Source of the DNA: Drechmeria coniospora
Lineage: Eukaryota > Ascomycota > Sordariomycetes > Hypocreales > Ophiocordycipitaceae
DNA: 64,000 nt
Reading direction: 5' to 3'
Assembly: GCF_001625195.1 (NCBI RefSeq)
Contig: NC_054391.1
Coordinates: forward strand, 2,883,390-2,947,389
The translations under genes were made by a program, and so were the position numbers. Of the stretch, positions 10,893 to 20,649 are shown piece after piece. How positions within the stretch are numbered: the stretch's first letter is position 1; each line of letters opens with the position of its first letter. Under the pieces are notes generated by a model, which searched no databases, was not told the origin of the DNA, and worked only from the letters and a program-made list of their open reading frames with translations.

Positions 10893-11718
10893 ATGCGGAG
10901 AGGATTGAGTGCCGTCGGCGCTGGAGGGGCAGCCGCACGCTCTCTTGTATCCCTACCATCCTGCTGGACCGACGCTTGTAGAAACTTCTACGAAACCCAC
11001 CAGCAGCACCAGCAACGCTACCACGACATTCAACCCCGCCACCACAACAACCACCACCATCTTCATCATCCCAGGCAGCAACGGCAGTGCCGCCCACGTT
11101 TCCTTCACACCCTTCCCACGGCGCGGCCGATACGACAGAGCATATTGGCTACTTGCTGTCGGCGATACCCTTTTTCGGTTGCGGCAAGCATGAGTGAAGG
11201 CAAATGGCCAGCGCAAAAGGTGCGCCAGACCTTCTTCGATTTCTTCGAGCAGCGGGGTCACTCGATCGGTATGTTGCCCCCCCGACCTACCCTCCCGCCA
11301 CCCGCCATGAGACCGAAGAACAACGACAGGGCAGTTCCGAGGTCGCCGTCTCGTTCTTCTCTCTTCAGCGACGATTGCACACCTGCGTACATGCATGCAC
11401 ACGGGCATTTCAACATGCGTGTGCGTGTGTGTGTGTACACACGACTGACATACCCGACTGATATAATCATCCTCCGACGGCCAACAAAGCGGCTAATGCT
11501 CATTTCTTCCTGCAGTCCCTTCCGGCTCCGTCGTCCCTCACAATGACCCTACCCTGCTCTTCACCAACGCGGGCATGAACCAGTTCAAGCCCATCTTCCT
11601 CGGCACCGTCGGCAAAACCGACCCCATGTTTTCTCTGAAGCGCGCCGCCGACTCCCAAAAGGTCATCCGTGCCGGTGGCAAGCACAACGATCTCGACGAC
11701 GTTGGCAAGGACAGCTAT

Positions 11719-11756
<38 letters not shown>

Positions 11757-14377
11757 TGGCGACTACTTCAAGAAGGAGGCCATCGCCATGTCCTGGGAGC
11801 TCCTGACCAAGGTCTACGGTCTTGACCCCCGGCGCCTCTACGTCACCTACTTTGAGGGCAACCCCTCTCTCAACCTCGAGCCCGACCTCGAGGCCAAGGA
11901 GCTGTGGAAGGCCGTCGGCGTCCCCGAGGACCAGATCCTCCCGGGAGACATGAAGGACAACTTCTGGGAGATGGGCGACCAGGGCCCCTGCGGACCCTGC
12001 AGCGAGGTGCACTACGACAAGGTCGGCGGCGGCCGCAACGCCGCGCACATTGTCAACAAGGACGAACCCATGGTCGTCGAGATCTGGAACATCGTCTTCA
12101 TGCAGTATGACCGTCAAAAGGACAGGAGCCTGAAGCCCCTCCCCGCGAAGCACATCGACACCGGCATGGGCTACGAGCGTTTGGTCTCGGCCCTCCAGGA
12201 CACCGAGTCCAACTACGCGACCGACTGCTTCACCCCCATCTTCAACCAGATCCAGACCGTCACAGGCGTCAGGCCCTACACCGACAAGTACGGCAAGGAC
12301 GACGCCGACGGCATCGATACCGCCTACCGAGTCGTCGCCGACCACATCCGAACGCTCTCCTTTGCCATCTCCGACGGCGCCGTGCCCAACAACGACGGCC
12401 GCGGCTACGTCATCCGACGGATTCTCCGCCGAGGCGTTCGCTACGCACGAAAGTATCTCAACGCCGAGATCGGCTCCTTCTTCTCCAAGATCCTCCCCGC
12501 CTTGGTCGACCACATGGGCACCCAGTTCCCGGAGCTCGTCAAGAAGAGGCAGGACATCGAGGAGATTCTTGACGAGGAGGAGGAGGCTTTCGCGCGAACC
12601 CTCGACCGTGGCGAGGCCCAGTTTGAAAAGTACGCGGCCGAGGCGGCCAAGAAGAATGTCACCAAGCTCGATGGCGGCGTCGTCTGGCGCCTGTACGATA
12701 CTTTTGGCTTCCCCGTCGACTTGACGAAGCTGATGGCCGAGGAGCGCGGTCTCGACATCGACGAGGCCGAGGTGAACGCCGCCAAGGAAAAGGCGAGGGA
12801 GGCGAGCAAGGCGGTCAAGGGCTCCGCCGATACCTTCTCCAAGCTCAACGTCCATCAGATCGCCGAGCTCGAGCAGCAGCTCAACGTTGCTCGCACAAAC
12901 GACGACGCCAAGTTCTCCAAGGGAGACAGCAAGGCCAAGGTGCAGCTCGTCTTCGACGGCAAGACCTTCCACAGGTCGACCAAGGACCTCCCGCCCGCCA
13001 CGGCGATTGGCATCCTCCTCGACAGCACCAACTTTTACGCCGAGTCGGGTGGCCAGGTCGCCGACACGGGTCGAGTCGTCATCGACGACGTTGTCGAATT
13101 CAAGGTCATGGACGTGCAGAACTTTGGCGGCTACATCCTGCACAGCGGTTACGTCGAGTACGGCGTGCTCTCGGCCGGCGACGAGGTCATCTGCGAGTAC
13201 GACGAGCTTCGACGGTCGCCCATCCGCAACAACCACACCGGCACCCACGTTCTCAACCACGCTCTGAGGGAAGTCCTCGGCGAGGACATCAACCAGAAAG
13301 GCTCCCTCGTCGACAGCGAGAAGCTGCGCTTCGACTTTTCCCACAAGACGCAGGTCAAGCTCGATGAGCTGCAGAAGATCGAGGACTCTTCGAATGCCTA
13401 CATCCGCAGGGGCTCCAAGGTGTACGCCAAGGACGTCGACCTGGATCTTGCCCGCGAGATTGAGGGTGTCCGTGCCGTCTTCGGCGAGACGTATCCCAAC
13501 CCCGTGCGTGTCGTGTCGATCGGCATGGACATCGACACCATGCTCAAGGACCCGAAGAAGGAGGAGTGGCGCCAGTACAGCGTCGAGTTCTGCGGTGGCA
13601 CCCACGTCGACCACACGGGTCTCATCAAGGACCTCGTCATCGTCGAGGAGAGCGGCATCGCCAAGGGCATCCGTCGCATCATCGCCTACACCGGCGAGGC
13701 GGCGCACCAGGTCCAGCGCGAGGCTGTCGAGTTCTCCAAGCAGCTGGATGCCCTCGACGCGCTGCCTTTCGGCCCCGAGAAGGAGGCGCAGCTCAAGGCC
13801 GTCTCGGTCGCGCTCAGCCAGCTGGTCATCTCGACACTCACCAAGGACAAGTTGAACCAGCGGTTCCAGAAGATTTCGACGGCCGTCGTCAACGAGCAGA
13901 AGAAGCGGCAGAAGGCCGAGGCCAAGACGGCGCTCGACACGGTGCTCAAGCACTTTGAAAAGAACGAGGACTCAAAATGGTTCGTCGGCAGGCTGCCCAT
14001 CGGCGGCAACGCCAAGGCCCTCGCCGAGGTCTTCAAGCATTTCCAGGGCAAGGAGAAGGAGAAGTCGGTGTACCTGTTCGGCGGCAACGAAGCGGAGGGA
14101 ACGGTCGTGCACGGCGTCTTTGTCGGATCGGTAAGCGATGTCGTTCTCATTCCAGTGCCGGTGCTGTCGTGTCCGACTTGCTAACGCTTGCGTCTCGTAG
14201 CACCTGTCGTCTCAAGGCGTCACCGCTGAGCAGTGGGCAGGCTCCGTCTCCGGCGTCGTCGGCGGCCGCTCCGGCGGAAAGGAGCCTTTGCGCCAGGGCC
14301 AGGGTACGAACCCGGAGAGGATTGACGATGGCGTAGAGGTGGCTGTCAAGTGGCTGGAAGAGAAGTTGAAGCTGTGA
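10893..14377 (+). CDS. ALA1: alanyl-tRNA synthetase, cytosolic and mitochondrial
   Basis: Class II synthetase that charges tRNA-Ala. Exons are 10893-11268, 11516-14130 and 14201-14377. The frame from 10893 gives 1055 aa; the internal ATG at 11190 ([12 protein letters not shown]) gives a 956-aa form, the usual cytosolic length. The extra 99 residues are rich in Arg, His and Ser and almost free of acidic residues, as in a mitochondrial targeting peptide. Catalytic-core signatures include [15 protein letters not shown] and [20 protein letters not shown]. The editing domain has the HxxxH zinc site (HTGTH) and the later CGGTH. Intron 1 is long for this locus (247 bp) and carries a TG-rich tract. 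Dual targeting by alternative starts is known for this enzyme in yeast; here it is inferred from the sequence. Confidence 0.97.
11269..11515 (+). other. AlaRS intron 1 with TG-rich tract
   Basis: This 247-bp intron (GTATGT...CTGCAG) is phase 1 and splits Ile-Val at the end of the first helix of the synthetase. A TG/TGCG tract at 11416-11442 is likely length-variable. The other AlaRS intron is 70 bp. Confidence 0.85.
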
Positions 14378-14751
14378 GGACGGATACCCTCGTTCGCTTT
14401 CATCCGCCCGAACCCGGGCATGCCGTCGAGCTGCGAGCAGGTGGGCTCTTGCAATGGGACGGGCAGGAGAGCGCAAGCCCTTTTCCGGCTTCGATCTTGC
14501 CGTGCGTGAAACGATGGCCCACTCTCTAGTGTACAGCAATGTCTACGATGTCTATCCAGTGCGGTAGTGCAGGGTATATATAAGTACAAGGAAGGCAGTG
14601 ATGGTTGGATTCTAACGCTACGTCCCTGCGCCCGTTCTTCACCTCGCCCACAAGAGGATATCGACGACCATCGCCCGAGCAACAAGCCCATACAGGCTCG
14701 GCAAGTCCCAGTGTCGGCACTCCGTAGCCTGGATGAGTATGGAGTCGGGTT
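14378..14751. other. convergent 3' spacer AlaRS / NDUFAF7
   Basis: This 374-bp stretch between two stop codons contains a TATATATAAG-like AT patch near 14574 and otherwise nothing I can assign. Confidence 0.5.
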
Positions 14752-16374
14752 TCACACCGTTACCATGACGCTGGCATTCTTGTAGTGCGATAGCAAGGGG
14801 TTTTCGCCGCTACGCGTCTGCGTGTCCTCGACGTACGCCCATCGTCGAAGGAAGTCGCCGTGGGACATGACGCGGGTAAGCTTGCCGGTGATGGCTCGGT
14901 AGATGGCCTCGGTGATGCGAAAGTCTGTAGGAAAGAGAATGTCAAAGTAGCCCTGGTGGACCTGAGGACTGTCGTCAGCAAAAATGGAGAAGCACTCGGC
15001 GGGGGGCGTTCCGGGGCCCACGTACGAGGGGAGTCGTCACGGGCACCATCCTCCTCTGATAGCGGGTCTGCACGACGGGGGCGTTCAGGCCCCTGACTGC
15101 CTGCGGGAGGGAGTGGAAGTCGGAGGTGACGAGGCGGTGGGCGGGAAAGTACTTTTCGAGAACGTCGAAGAACTGCATCAGACGAGTGGGTATAAACTCC
15201 GGATCGGAGAGGTTGGCGGCAAATGGCATCCTCGTCGACAGGTACCGCAGCGCCGCGTTGGACGGATACGGCTTCGGATAGTGGCCGGCGGTGGCAGCAT
15301 GGCGGACGCGGAAGAAGCGTGCGGCGACAGGATCGAGCTCGTGGACGTAAAACTCGTAAAAGTCGCCGTCGCCGTCGATGAGGACATGACCCTGCAAGGG
15401 TTCCTCGTTGGACACGTCGTAGCGGATGCCGTCGTGGGCAAAGTTGTCGAAGACCTCCATAGCGAGAAAGAAGCAGGGCGAGGGGACGTATCTGTCCCAC
15501 TCAAAAATGCTCTTGTTGATGATGTCAACCTTGTCCGCGTGACCGCGCGACTCGGCCGTCGAGAGCAGGTGGCGGTTCTGCAAGTGGGCGAGCGAGGGGG
15601 AGATTTCGATGATGTTGAACTTGGTGCGGGCGTAGACCTGCGGGTCGACCTCACGGATGTAATCAAGAATGTTGAGCATGAGCGTTCCGCGGCCGGCACC
15701 CATCTCGAAGATGAGAAGGTCGTCGTAGGGGTAGGTGGTGAGACGGTAGTTGGAGACGAGGTAGCGAGCAATGGCCTCGCCGTAGTAGGGGCGGAAGAGC
15801 TCGGTGGGCGTGTGCCAGAGCTGGCGGGTCGGGTTCTCGCCCTCGCCGTCGTCGAGCTCGTCCTCGAACTCGGTGTAGCGGCGGCCGAGCTGGGCGTGGA
15901 ACTCGAGCTCGTCGCGCATCGAGGGGAAGTCGAAGGGCTCTCCGGGACTGAAGATGACGGCTTGCTTGGAGAAGTAGCCGTACGAAGGGTTGTAGAGGCT
16001 GTCTGCGAATGCATGTCAGCCGGCTTGGACCACGACAGCCCGGGGGTAGGCTCGGTACCGTCTATGAAGTCGCGCAGCAGCATCTTGACCTTGCGCGGGC
16101 GCTGGGTCCGTGTCTTCAAGTCGTGGACGGAGACGTAAGGGTAGTCGGCAAACTCGCTCCTCCGATCCTCCGGCATGATGTGCGTCCTCTGCTGCCAGCG
16201 ACTCTCGTTGGTCTTCATCCCACGGTCGCGGGAAGCCCTCGTCGAGTACGGACGAGGATCATGACGGCCGAGCCGATGGAGGGCCGACATGCGGCTTAGG
16301 GGCCGACCCTGACAGCCCCGAGGGCGATGGAGGAAGAGCTTCCGGAAGAGCTGGGCAACAATGGGAGAGTCCAT
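14752..16374 (-). CDS. NDUFAF7: NDUFAF7/MidA protein arginine methyltransferase
   Basis: Mitochondrial SAM-dependent methyltransferase that in other eukaryotes dimethylates an arginine of a complex I subunit during assembly. Exons are 16374-16059, 16002-15026 and 14961-14752, with phases 1 and 0, giving 500 aa. The N-terminus (VAQLFRKLFLHRPRG) is basic and presequence-like. The junction of exons 1 and 2 restores the family motif DDSLYNPSYGYFSKQ. The SAM-binding motif is LLIFEMGAGRGTLMLNILDY, followed by FNIIEISPSL. The last exon continues the fold with VHQGYFDILFPTDF. A complex I assembly factor fits an obligate aerobe and argues against Saccharomyces or fission yeast. The gene is divergent from the cysteine synthase homologue. 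Confidence 0.93.
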
Positions 16375-16512
16375 GGCGCCTGTTGGGTGGTGGCCGGAAG
16401 CTGGCCTGACGATGGAGCGACGGTAGCTGCAAACCAAGCAGCTTTCAACATTGTACGCACGACGGATTAACGGAGTGCTGTATTCCGTACCTGCCCAAAA
16501 ATTGCTGCCGCT

Positions 16513-16528
16513 CCCCCCCCCCCCCCCC
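16513..16528 (+). repeat. C16 homopolymer
   Basis: An uninterrupted run of 16 cytosines in the divergent spacer. Runs this long are prone to length error in assemblies. Confidence 0.85.
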
Positions 16529-16832
16529 ACCAGGCTGGCTAGCAGAACTTCCGTCCGCCAAGTACAGAGTACAAGCGCCTGCCACTTTGTGGGCACAAGT
16601 AATGCAGGTACCACATACTTAGTCCCGGTACGGAGTAGATTAAAACTACAGTAATATTAAATACTTGCTTACGGAGTACTGCCTCTTAAGTACGGATACT
16701 GCTTTAAGTGTATCTAAACTCGATATGCAGAAAGTGTGCCAAACATCAGCATCAACACCCACGCTCGACCACCTTGGACACCCTCCACCCCGCCCGAGGG
16801 CGTGCAGCACTGCCAGCCCATCATCAGCCGTC

Positions 16833-16859
16833 ATGGCTAGCATGAACCTTTGCCGCTGA
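16833..16859 (+). promoter_or_regulatory. upstream ORF of 8 codons
   Basis: ATGGCTAGC...TGA encodes MASMNLCR and stops 2 nt before the main ATG at 16862. It contains two AUGs in frame with each other but not with the gene. If the transcript starts upstream, ribosomes must reinitiate or leak past it. Whether it lies in the 5' UTR is unknown. Confidence 0.45.
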
Positions 16860-16861
16860 TC

Positions 16862-18175
16862 ATGTCTCTGAGCGATCACCCCAAGGCCTACGGCACGGCC
16901 GCGCTCGTCGTCGCTTTCGCCACCGGCGTCCTCGTCACCCTCGGCTTCAAGGACCTGTATCCCGATCTCGAGCGCCGCTTTCAGCGACGAGAAGGACGTT
17001 CCGTCCGTCGGCGGAGCAGCTTCTTCTGGGGCGACCCCGTCAAGCTCGAAGACTACGACCCGCAGCCTGCGCCTCCGACCTGTGGCGCGACGGTATCCGA
17101 TGGCGTCGAGTCGTCCATCGGCAACACGCCGCTCATCCGAATCCATTCTCTCTCCGAAGCGACGGGCCGGACAATCCTCGCAAAGGCCGAATTCCTCAAC
17201 GGCGCCGGCAACAGTCCAAAGGACCGCGTCGCCTTGTCCATCATCACCGAGGCCGAGAAGCAGGGACTGTTGACCCCCCACCAGGGTGACACCATCTACG
17301 AGGGCACCGTCGGCAGCACGGGCATCTCGCTCGCCACGCTCGCCCGCGCCAAGGGCTACAAGGCGCACATCTGCATGCCCGACGACCAGGCGCTTGAAAA
17401 GTCGGAGCTGCTGCATCATCTGGGCGCCACGGTGGAACGGGTCGCGGTCGCGCCCATCACGAGCCCCGACCACTACGTCAACCTCGCCCGAAGAAGGGCG
17501 GCCGAGCACGCACGTCTGGCCGCCGACGGTAGCAAGGGCTTCTTTGCCGATCAGTTCGAGTCCAGCGCGAACTGGCACGCCCACCTCTCCACGACGGGTC
17601 CCGAGATATTCAGCCAGACCCAAGGCGAGCTCGATGCGTTTGTCGCCGGCGCCGGCACGGGAGGCACCATCTCGGGCGTCGCCCGCCACCTGAAGCTCGA
17701 GGCCAAGATGGCGAGCCTCCGCGTCGTCCTCGCCGACCCGCAGGGCAGCGGACTTTACAACAAAATCAAGCACGGCGTCATGTATTCGTCCACCGAGCGG
17801 GAGGGCACCCGCCGCCGCCAGCAGGTCGACTCCATCGTCGAGGGCATCGGCGTCAACCGCGTCACTGAGAACCTCGAGGCCGGCCGGGACCTCATCGACG
17901 ACGCCATCAAGGTGACGGATGAGCAGGCTTGCCGCATGGCCCGCTGGCTCGTCGAGAACGACGGACTCTTCGTCGGCAGCAGCAGCGCCGTGAACTGCGT
18001 CGCCGCCGTCGCCGCCGCCATGACGCTCCCCGAGGGCAGTCGCGTCGCCACGATGCTGTGCGACTCGGGCACGAGACACCTTAGCAAGTTCTGGAAGCGC
18101 ATCAAGGAGATGGGGCTCGAAGAGACGGAGGCCACGGACCTGTTTCAGGAGCTTGGCATACAGAGGTCGCAATAG
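16862..18175 (+). CDS. cys12: mitochondrial cysteine synthase homologue (Mcy1/Cys12 type)
   Basis: Fold-type II PLP enzyme of the O-acetylserine sulfhydrylase family, 437 aa in a single exon. An N-terminal hydrophobic anchor (TAALVVAFATGVLVTLGF) precedes the catalytic domain, as in the yeast outer-mitochondrial-membrane protein Mcy1. The PLP lysine sits in GNSPKDRVAL. The substrate loop reads EGTVGSTGIS rather than the EPTSGNTG of classical cysteine synthases, and the phosphate-binding loop is GAGTGGTISG. The loop change is typical of this subfamily as I recall it and leaves the substrate uncertain. The start was set at 16862 because earlier in-frame codons are not ATG. Confidence 0.9.
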   Translation: MSLSDHPKAYGTAALVVAFATGVLVTLGFKDLYPDLERRFQRREGRSVRRRSSFFWGDPVKLEDYDPQPAPPTCGATVSDGVESSIGNTPLIRIHSLSEATGRTILAKAEFLNGAGNSPKDRVALSIITEAEKQGLLTPHQGDTIYEGTVGSTGISLATLARAKGYKAHICMPDDQALEKSELLHHLGATVERVAVAPITSPDHYVNLARRRAAEHARLAADGSKGFFADQFESSANWHAHLSTTGPEIFSQTQGELDAFVAGAGTGGTISGVARHLKLEAKMASLRVVLADPQGSGLYNKIKHGVMYSSTEREGTRRRQQVDSIVEGIGVNRVTENLEAGRDLIDDAIKVTDEQACRMARWLVENDGLFVGSSSAVNCVAAVAAAMTLPEGSRVATMLCDSGTRHLSKFWKRIKEMGLEETEATDLFQELGIQRSQ

Positions 18176-18774
18176 TAAACATGTCAACCGACGCACCGCA
18201 TCCACACACCCCCCACATCCACACACACCCGCACGCACACCCACCCACGCAAGCAGGGTTTTCCTGGGTGACGAAGCAGCACGCAAGGGTGTGGGCAGCT
18301 GATATCAAATACGGCGGTTGCAGGGCGCCGTGCGCCGCAGGTGAATGCGCATACCGGAACTCGGGCCCATGGCGGCGTATTCCCGGCAGACGGCCAGCCG
18401 ATGATGTCTAGACGATCGTAGCAAAGATGGGTTCCGGCACGGGAGGACGGCTTGAGAAGCGCTTTCATGTAGGGGTCGTGTTCTCAATGTAGACGAGGGA
18501 TGTAGGAGTGGTATTCCCAAAGTAGAATAGGGGTGCCGACGTTTCAACCCAGGTATGCATGTGTGTTAAGGTACTGGCGACAGAACGTACGCCAAACGAT
18601 ATCAAGGCCGCTCGATCGCGCCAGCTCCCCGTCTGCTCCAAATCGTTGGACGTGGTGAGCAACGCACGTCAATGCTATGTTTTCTCCCGTTGCGTAAAGG
18701 GGATAAGAAAAGGGAATCAAGGGAAAGCAAGGCAAAGTAATGAAAGTGTCGTCCTTTTGCGTCAACGCGCCGGC
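18176..18774. other. convergent spacer with CA-rich tract
   Basis: This stretch between the cysteine synthase and TFIIS stop codons has a CA/CCCA-rich low-complexity tract at 18190-18250, just after the stop codon. No gene is seen. Confidence 0.55.
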
Positions 18775-20040
18775 TCAAGAAAACTGTGGGTTGGTCAACG
18801 TTCCGTTCCCGTCGGACGAGAAAGGGTCTCGATCTGGACTTGCCTTCCACCGATTGCCGCAGTTCATGCATTCGCAAAATGTCGTCATAGGCTCGTCTGC
18901 ACTCCTCGTCTGTGCCTGCGTGTAGCTGACCTTCTTTTTCTTACAACGGCTGCACTCGAGGCTGTCGCTGATGCTCTTCTCCGCCATCGGAACCTGTGCC
19001 TTCTTCATGTTTTCCTTCTCGAGCTCCATCTCCTTCTTGCGTTGGTCCTCGCTCTTTAGCTGGTCGTCCGTCATGACGGCAAAGTCTTGAGGCGTGATGG
19101 CTCCGGACATGACGCGTGGGCCGAGCTCCTTGTTCGACTTGGTTTTGAGGTTCGAGAAGAGGGATCGGATCTTCTTCTTGTAGTCGACCGTCTCGCCTTT
19201 GTAGGCGTCGAAGGTGGCCTGCTCGACGGCGACGGCCTTGGCGATGACGTCGACGACGGGCTCGGTGGACCGGTAGGCGAGACCGTTGTAGATGAGGCCG
19301 ATGCACTGGTTGCGAACGTTGGAGTCGGTGCGTTGAATGTCGACGCCGTCGCTCTCGAACCTGCGCTTCTCGGCGTCGCCGGTGAAGGCCTTTCGAGCGC
19401 TTGCCGACGTGGCTGCGGAGGGCGACGAGGCGGGCACCGAGCCGGCGGTGGGTGTCGGCGCGGGCGAGCCTTTGGCACCCCGAAACTTCGAGTTCTTCTC
19501 CTGCTCGACGAGCTTCTTCCACTTCATGACGAGCTCCGACGCGGCGCGGGCAATCTCCTTGTTGGGGTTCGAGCGCAGCTTCCCGACGTAGACGCCGGCA
19601 CGGGTAGCCTGCGGTTGGGCATCGGCATGTCAGCGGACGTGGCCCAGACTGAATGCAGCGAAAGGCGCCATGGGGAGCATCGAGGACAGCGAGCATCCTC
19701 GAGCACCATCGTCGTCATCATCATCATCATCTTCTTCTTCATCATCTTCTTCTTCATCATCATCTTCTTCATCATCATCACCATCTTCATTCCACGTGAC
19801 GAAATGAGATTCGTCGGCGAGCGGGCTGGTGGGTGGTCGAGCAAGCGAGAGGGAGGGCTGCAGAGGGCGGCAAGAGAGTGGGTGAGGGACCAGACGACGA
19901 CGTACCCGTAGCATCTCTTCGGTAGGAGCAGCATCTTTCTTGAGCGTGTCGAGCAGCTGGATCGCGTTCTCCGGTGGCTCGTTTGCCGCGACTGTCTTGT
20001 TCAGCGCCTTGACGCGCGACTCGAGCTCGCGTTGGTCCAT
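18775..20040 (-). CDS. DST1: transcription elongation factor TFIIS
   Basis: Rescues backtracked RNA polymerase II by stimulating transcript cleavage. Exons are 20040-19906, 19608-18844 and 18783-18775, giving 302 aa (yeast Dst1 is 309). The first intron joins the two halves of the N-terminal LW domain (EEMLR / ATRAGVYVGKL). The central domain includes NVRNQCIGLIYNGLA. The C-terminal zinc ribbon has CSRC and CMNC with the catalytic acidic loop RSADEP. The normal C-terminus of the family (RWKFS or similar) is obtained only if a 60-bp GC-AG intron is removed, leaving a final coding exon of 9 nt (Phe-Ser-stop). Without splicing the frame stays open for 20 extra residues. Identity is certain; the last junction is strongly supported but unproven. 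Confidence 0.93.
18784..18843 (-). other. GC-AG intron in TFIIS
   Basis: On the minus strand the exon ends AAG and the intron begins GCAAGT, a full match to the consensus except for C at +2. It has a TTGAC branch-like site 12 nt before the CACAG acceptor. Its length is 60 nt, a multiple of three, with no stop codon, so retention would insert 20 residues into the last strand of the zinc ribbon. Confidence 0.8.
19609..19905 (-). other. 297-bp TFIIS intron with trinucleotide microsatellite
   Basis: GTACGT...CGCAG. Most of its length is a GAT/GAA trinucleotide tract (19707-19790; CATCTT-type on the plus strand). In frame it would encode Asp/Glu, but an in-frame stop at 19630 and the conserved LRATR junction show it is intronic. 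Confidence 0.8.
19707..19790 (+). repeat. CAT/CTT trinucleotide microsatellite
   Basis: Interspersed CAT and CTT triplets, about 80 bp, inside the first TFIIS intron. Confidence 0.85.
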
Positions 20041-20649
20041 GGCGACGAAATGGCGCACCGGGATGAAAAATTAAAGGACTGGCTGGCTGCTTCGACCAGT
20101 GGCGATCGATGGGTTGGGGTTGGGTTGGGTTGGAATGCCGTCGCGCAACGATTGAGTTTCACATGACAAGTGGGTACCTATGGCCGGCATTTAACCGGCA
20201 TGCTTCAGGGTCGCCGCGACTGCCACCTCCAGACACACAGCCTGTATCTGAGCCTATAAGGTAATTACCCAACAGCGACTATAAGCTCACCTACAGCGCC
20301 GTAGTGGCAGCGAACATTCCGTACTGTATTTGCACCGCTTAACAAATTTCTCGTACAATGAGGACCACTCTACTCCCACCTGTATACTCTTTTCAGCTTA
20401 ATGATCAGCTCAAAGATGTGGAAGATTACGTAAAGTCGTGTGGTGAGGGTGAAACCATAGCTGTGAAAATGGACCGCAGAGCTCGAGGCACAGTGGTGGC
20501 TCGGTGTCAATCCAGGGCAATACAGCCCGCTGGCTCATTCAATCACCCAAAACATCGGCAATCAAAGATGGCGATCCCCGACGCAGTGCTTGATAGATAC
20601 AAGGCATCGGAATCACCCATCCATGCACGTATCCTTGTGGTCGCCATGG
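20041..20649. other. spacer TFIIS / RAD2
   Basis: This stretch between the RAD2 stop and the TFIIS start (same strand) should hold the RAD2 3' end and the TFIIS promoter. It contains a GGGTT-type direct repeat near 20112-20132. No gene is supported. Confidence 0.5.

Larger units (their letters stand above)
16375..16861. promoter_or_regulatory. divergent spacer with C16 run
   Basis: This 487-bp shared promoter lies between two mitochondrial-function genes. It holds a run of 16 C (16513-16528), GTAC-rich motif copies at 16633-16700, and an 8-codon upstream frame ending 2 nt before the cysteine synthase start. Confidence 0.55.

Noticed and set aside
11500..13953. 817-codon open frame antisense to AlaRS
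   Set aside because: It mirrors the GC-rich third positions of the real gene, has a repetitive Val/Leu/Asp composition and no family signature. The sense strand encodes a complete, conserved synthetase.
14984..16138. 384-codon plus-strand frame over NDUFAF7
   Set aside because: It runs opposite to a conserved methyltransferase and through its introns, with low-complexity Val/Gly/Glu composition.
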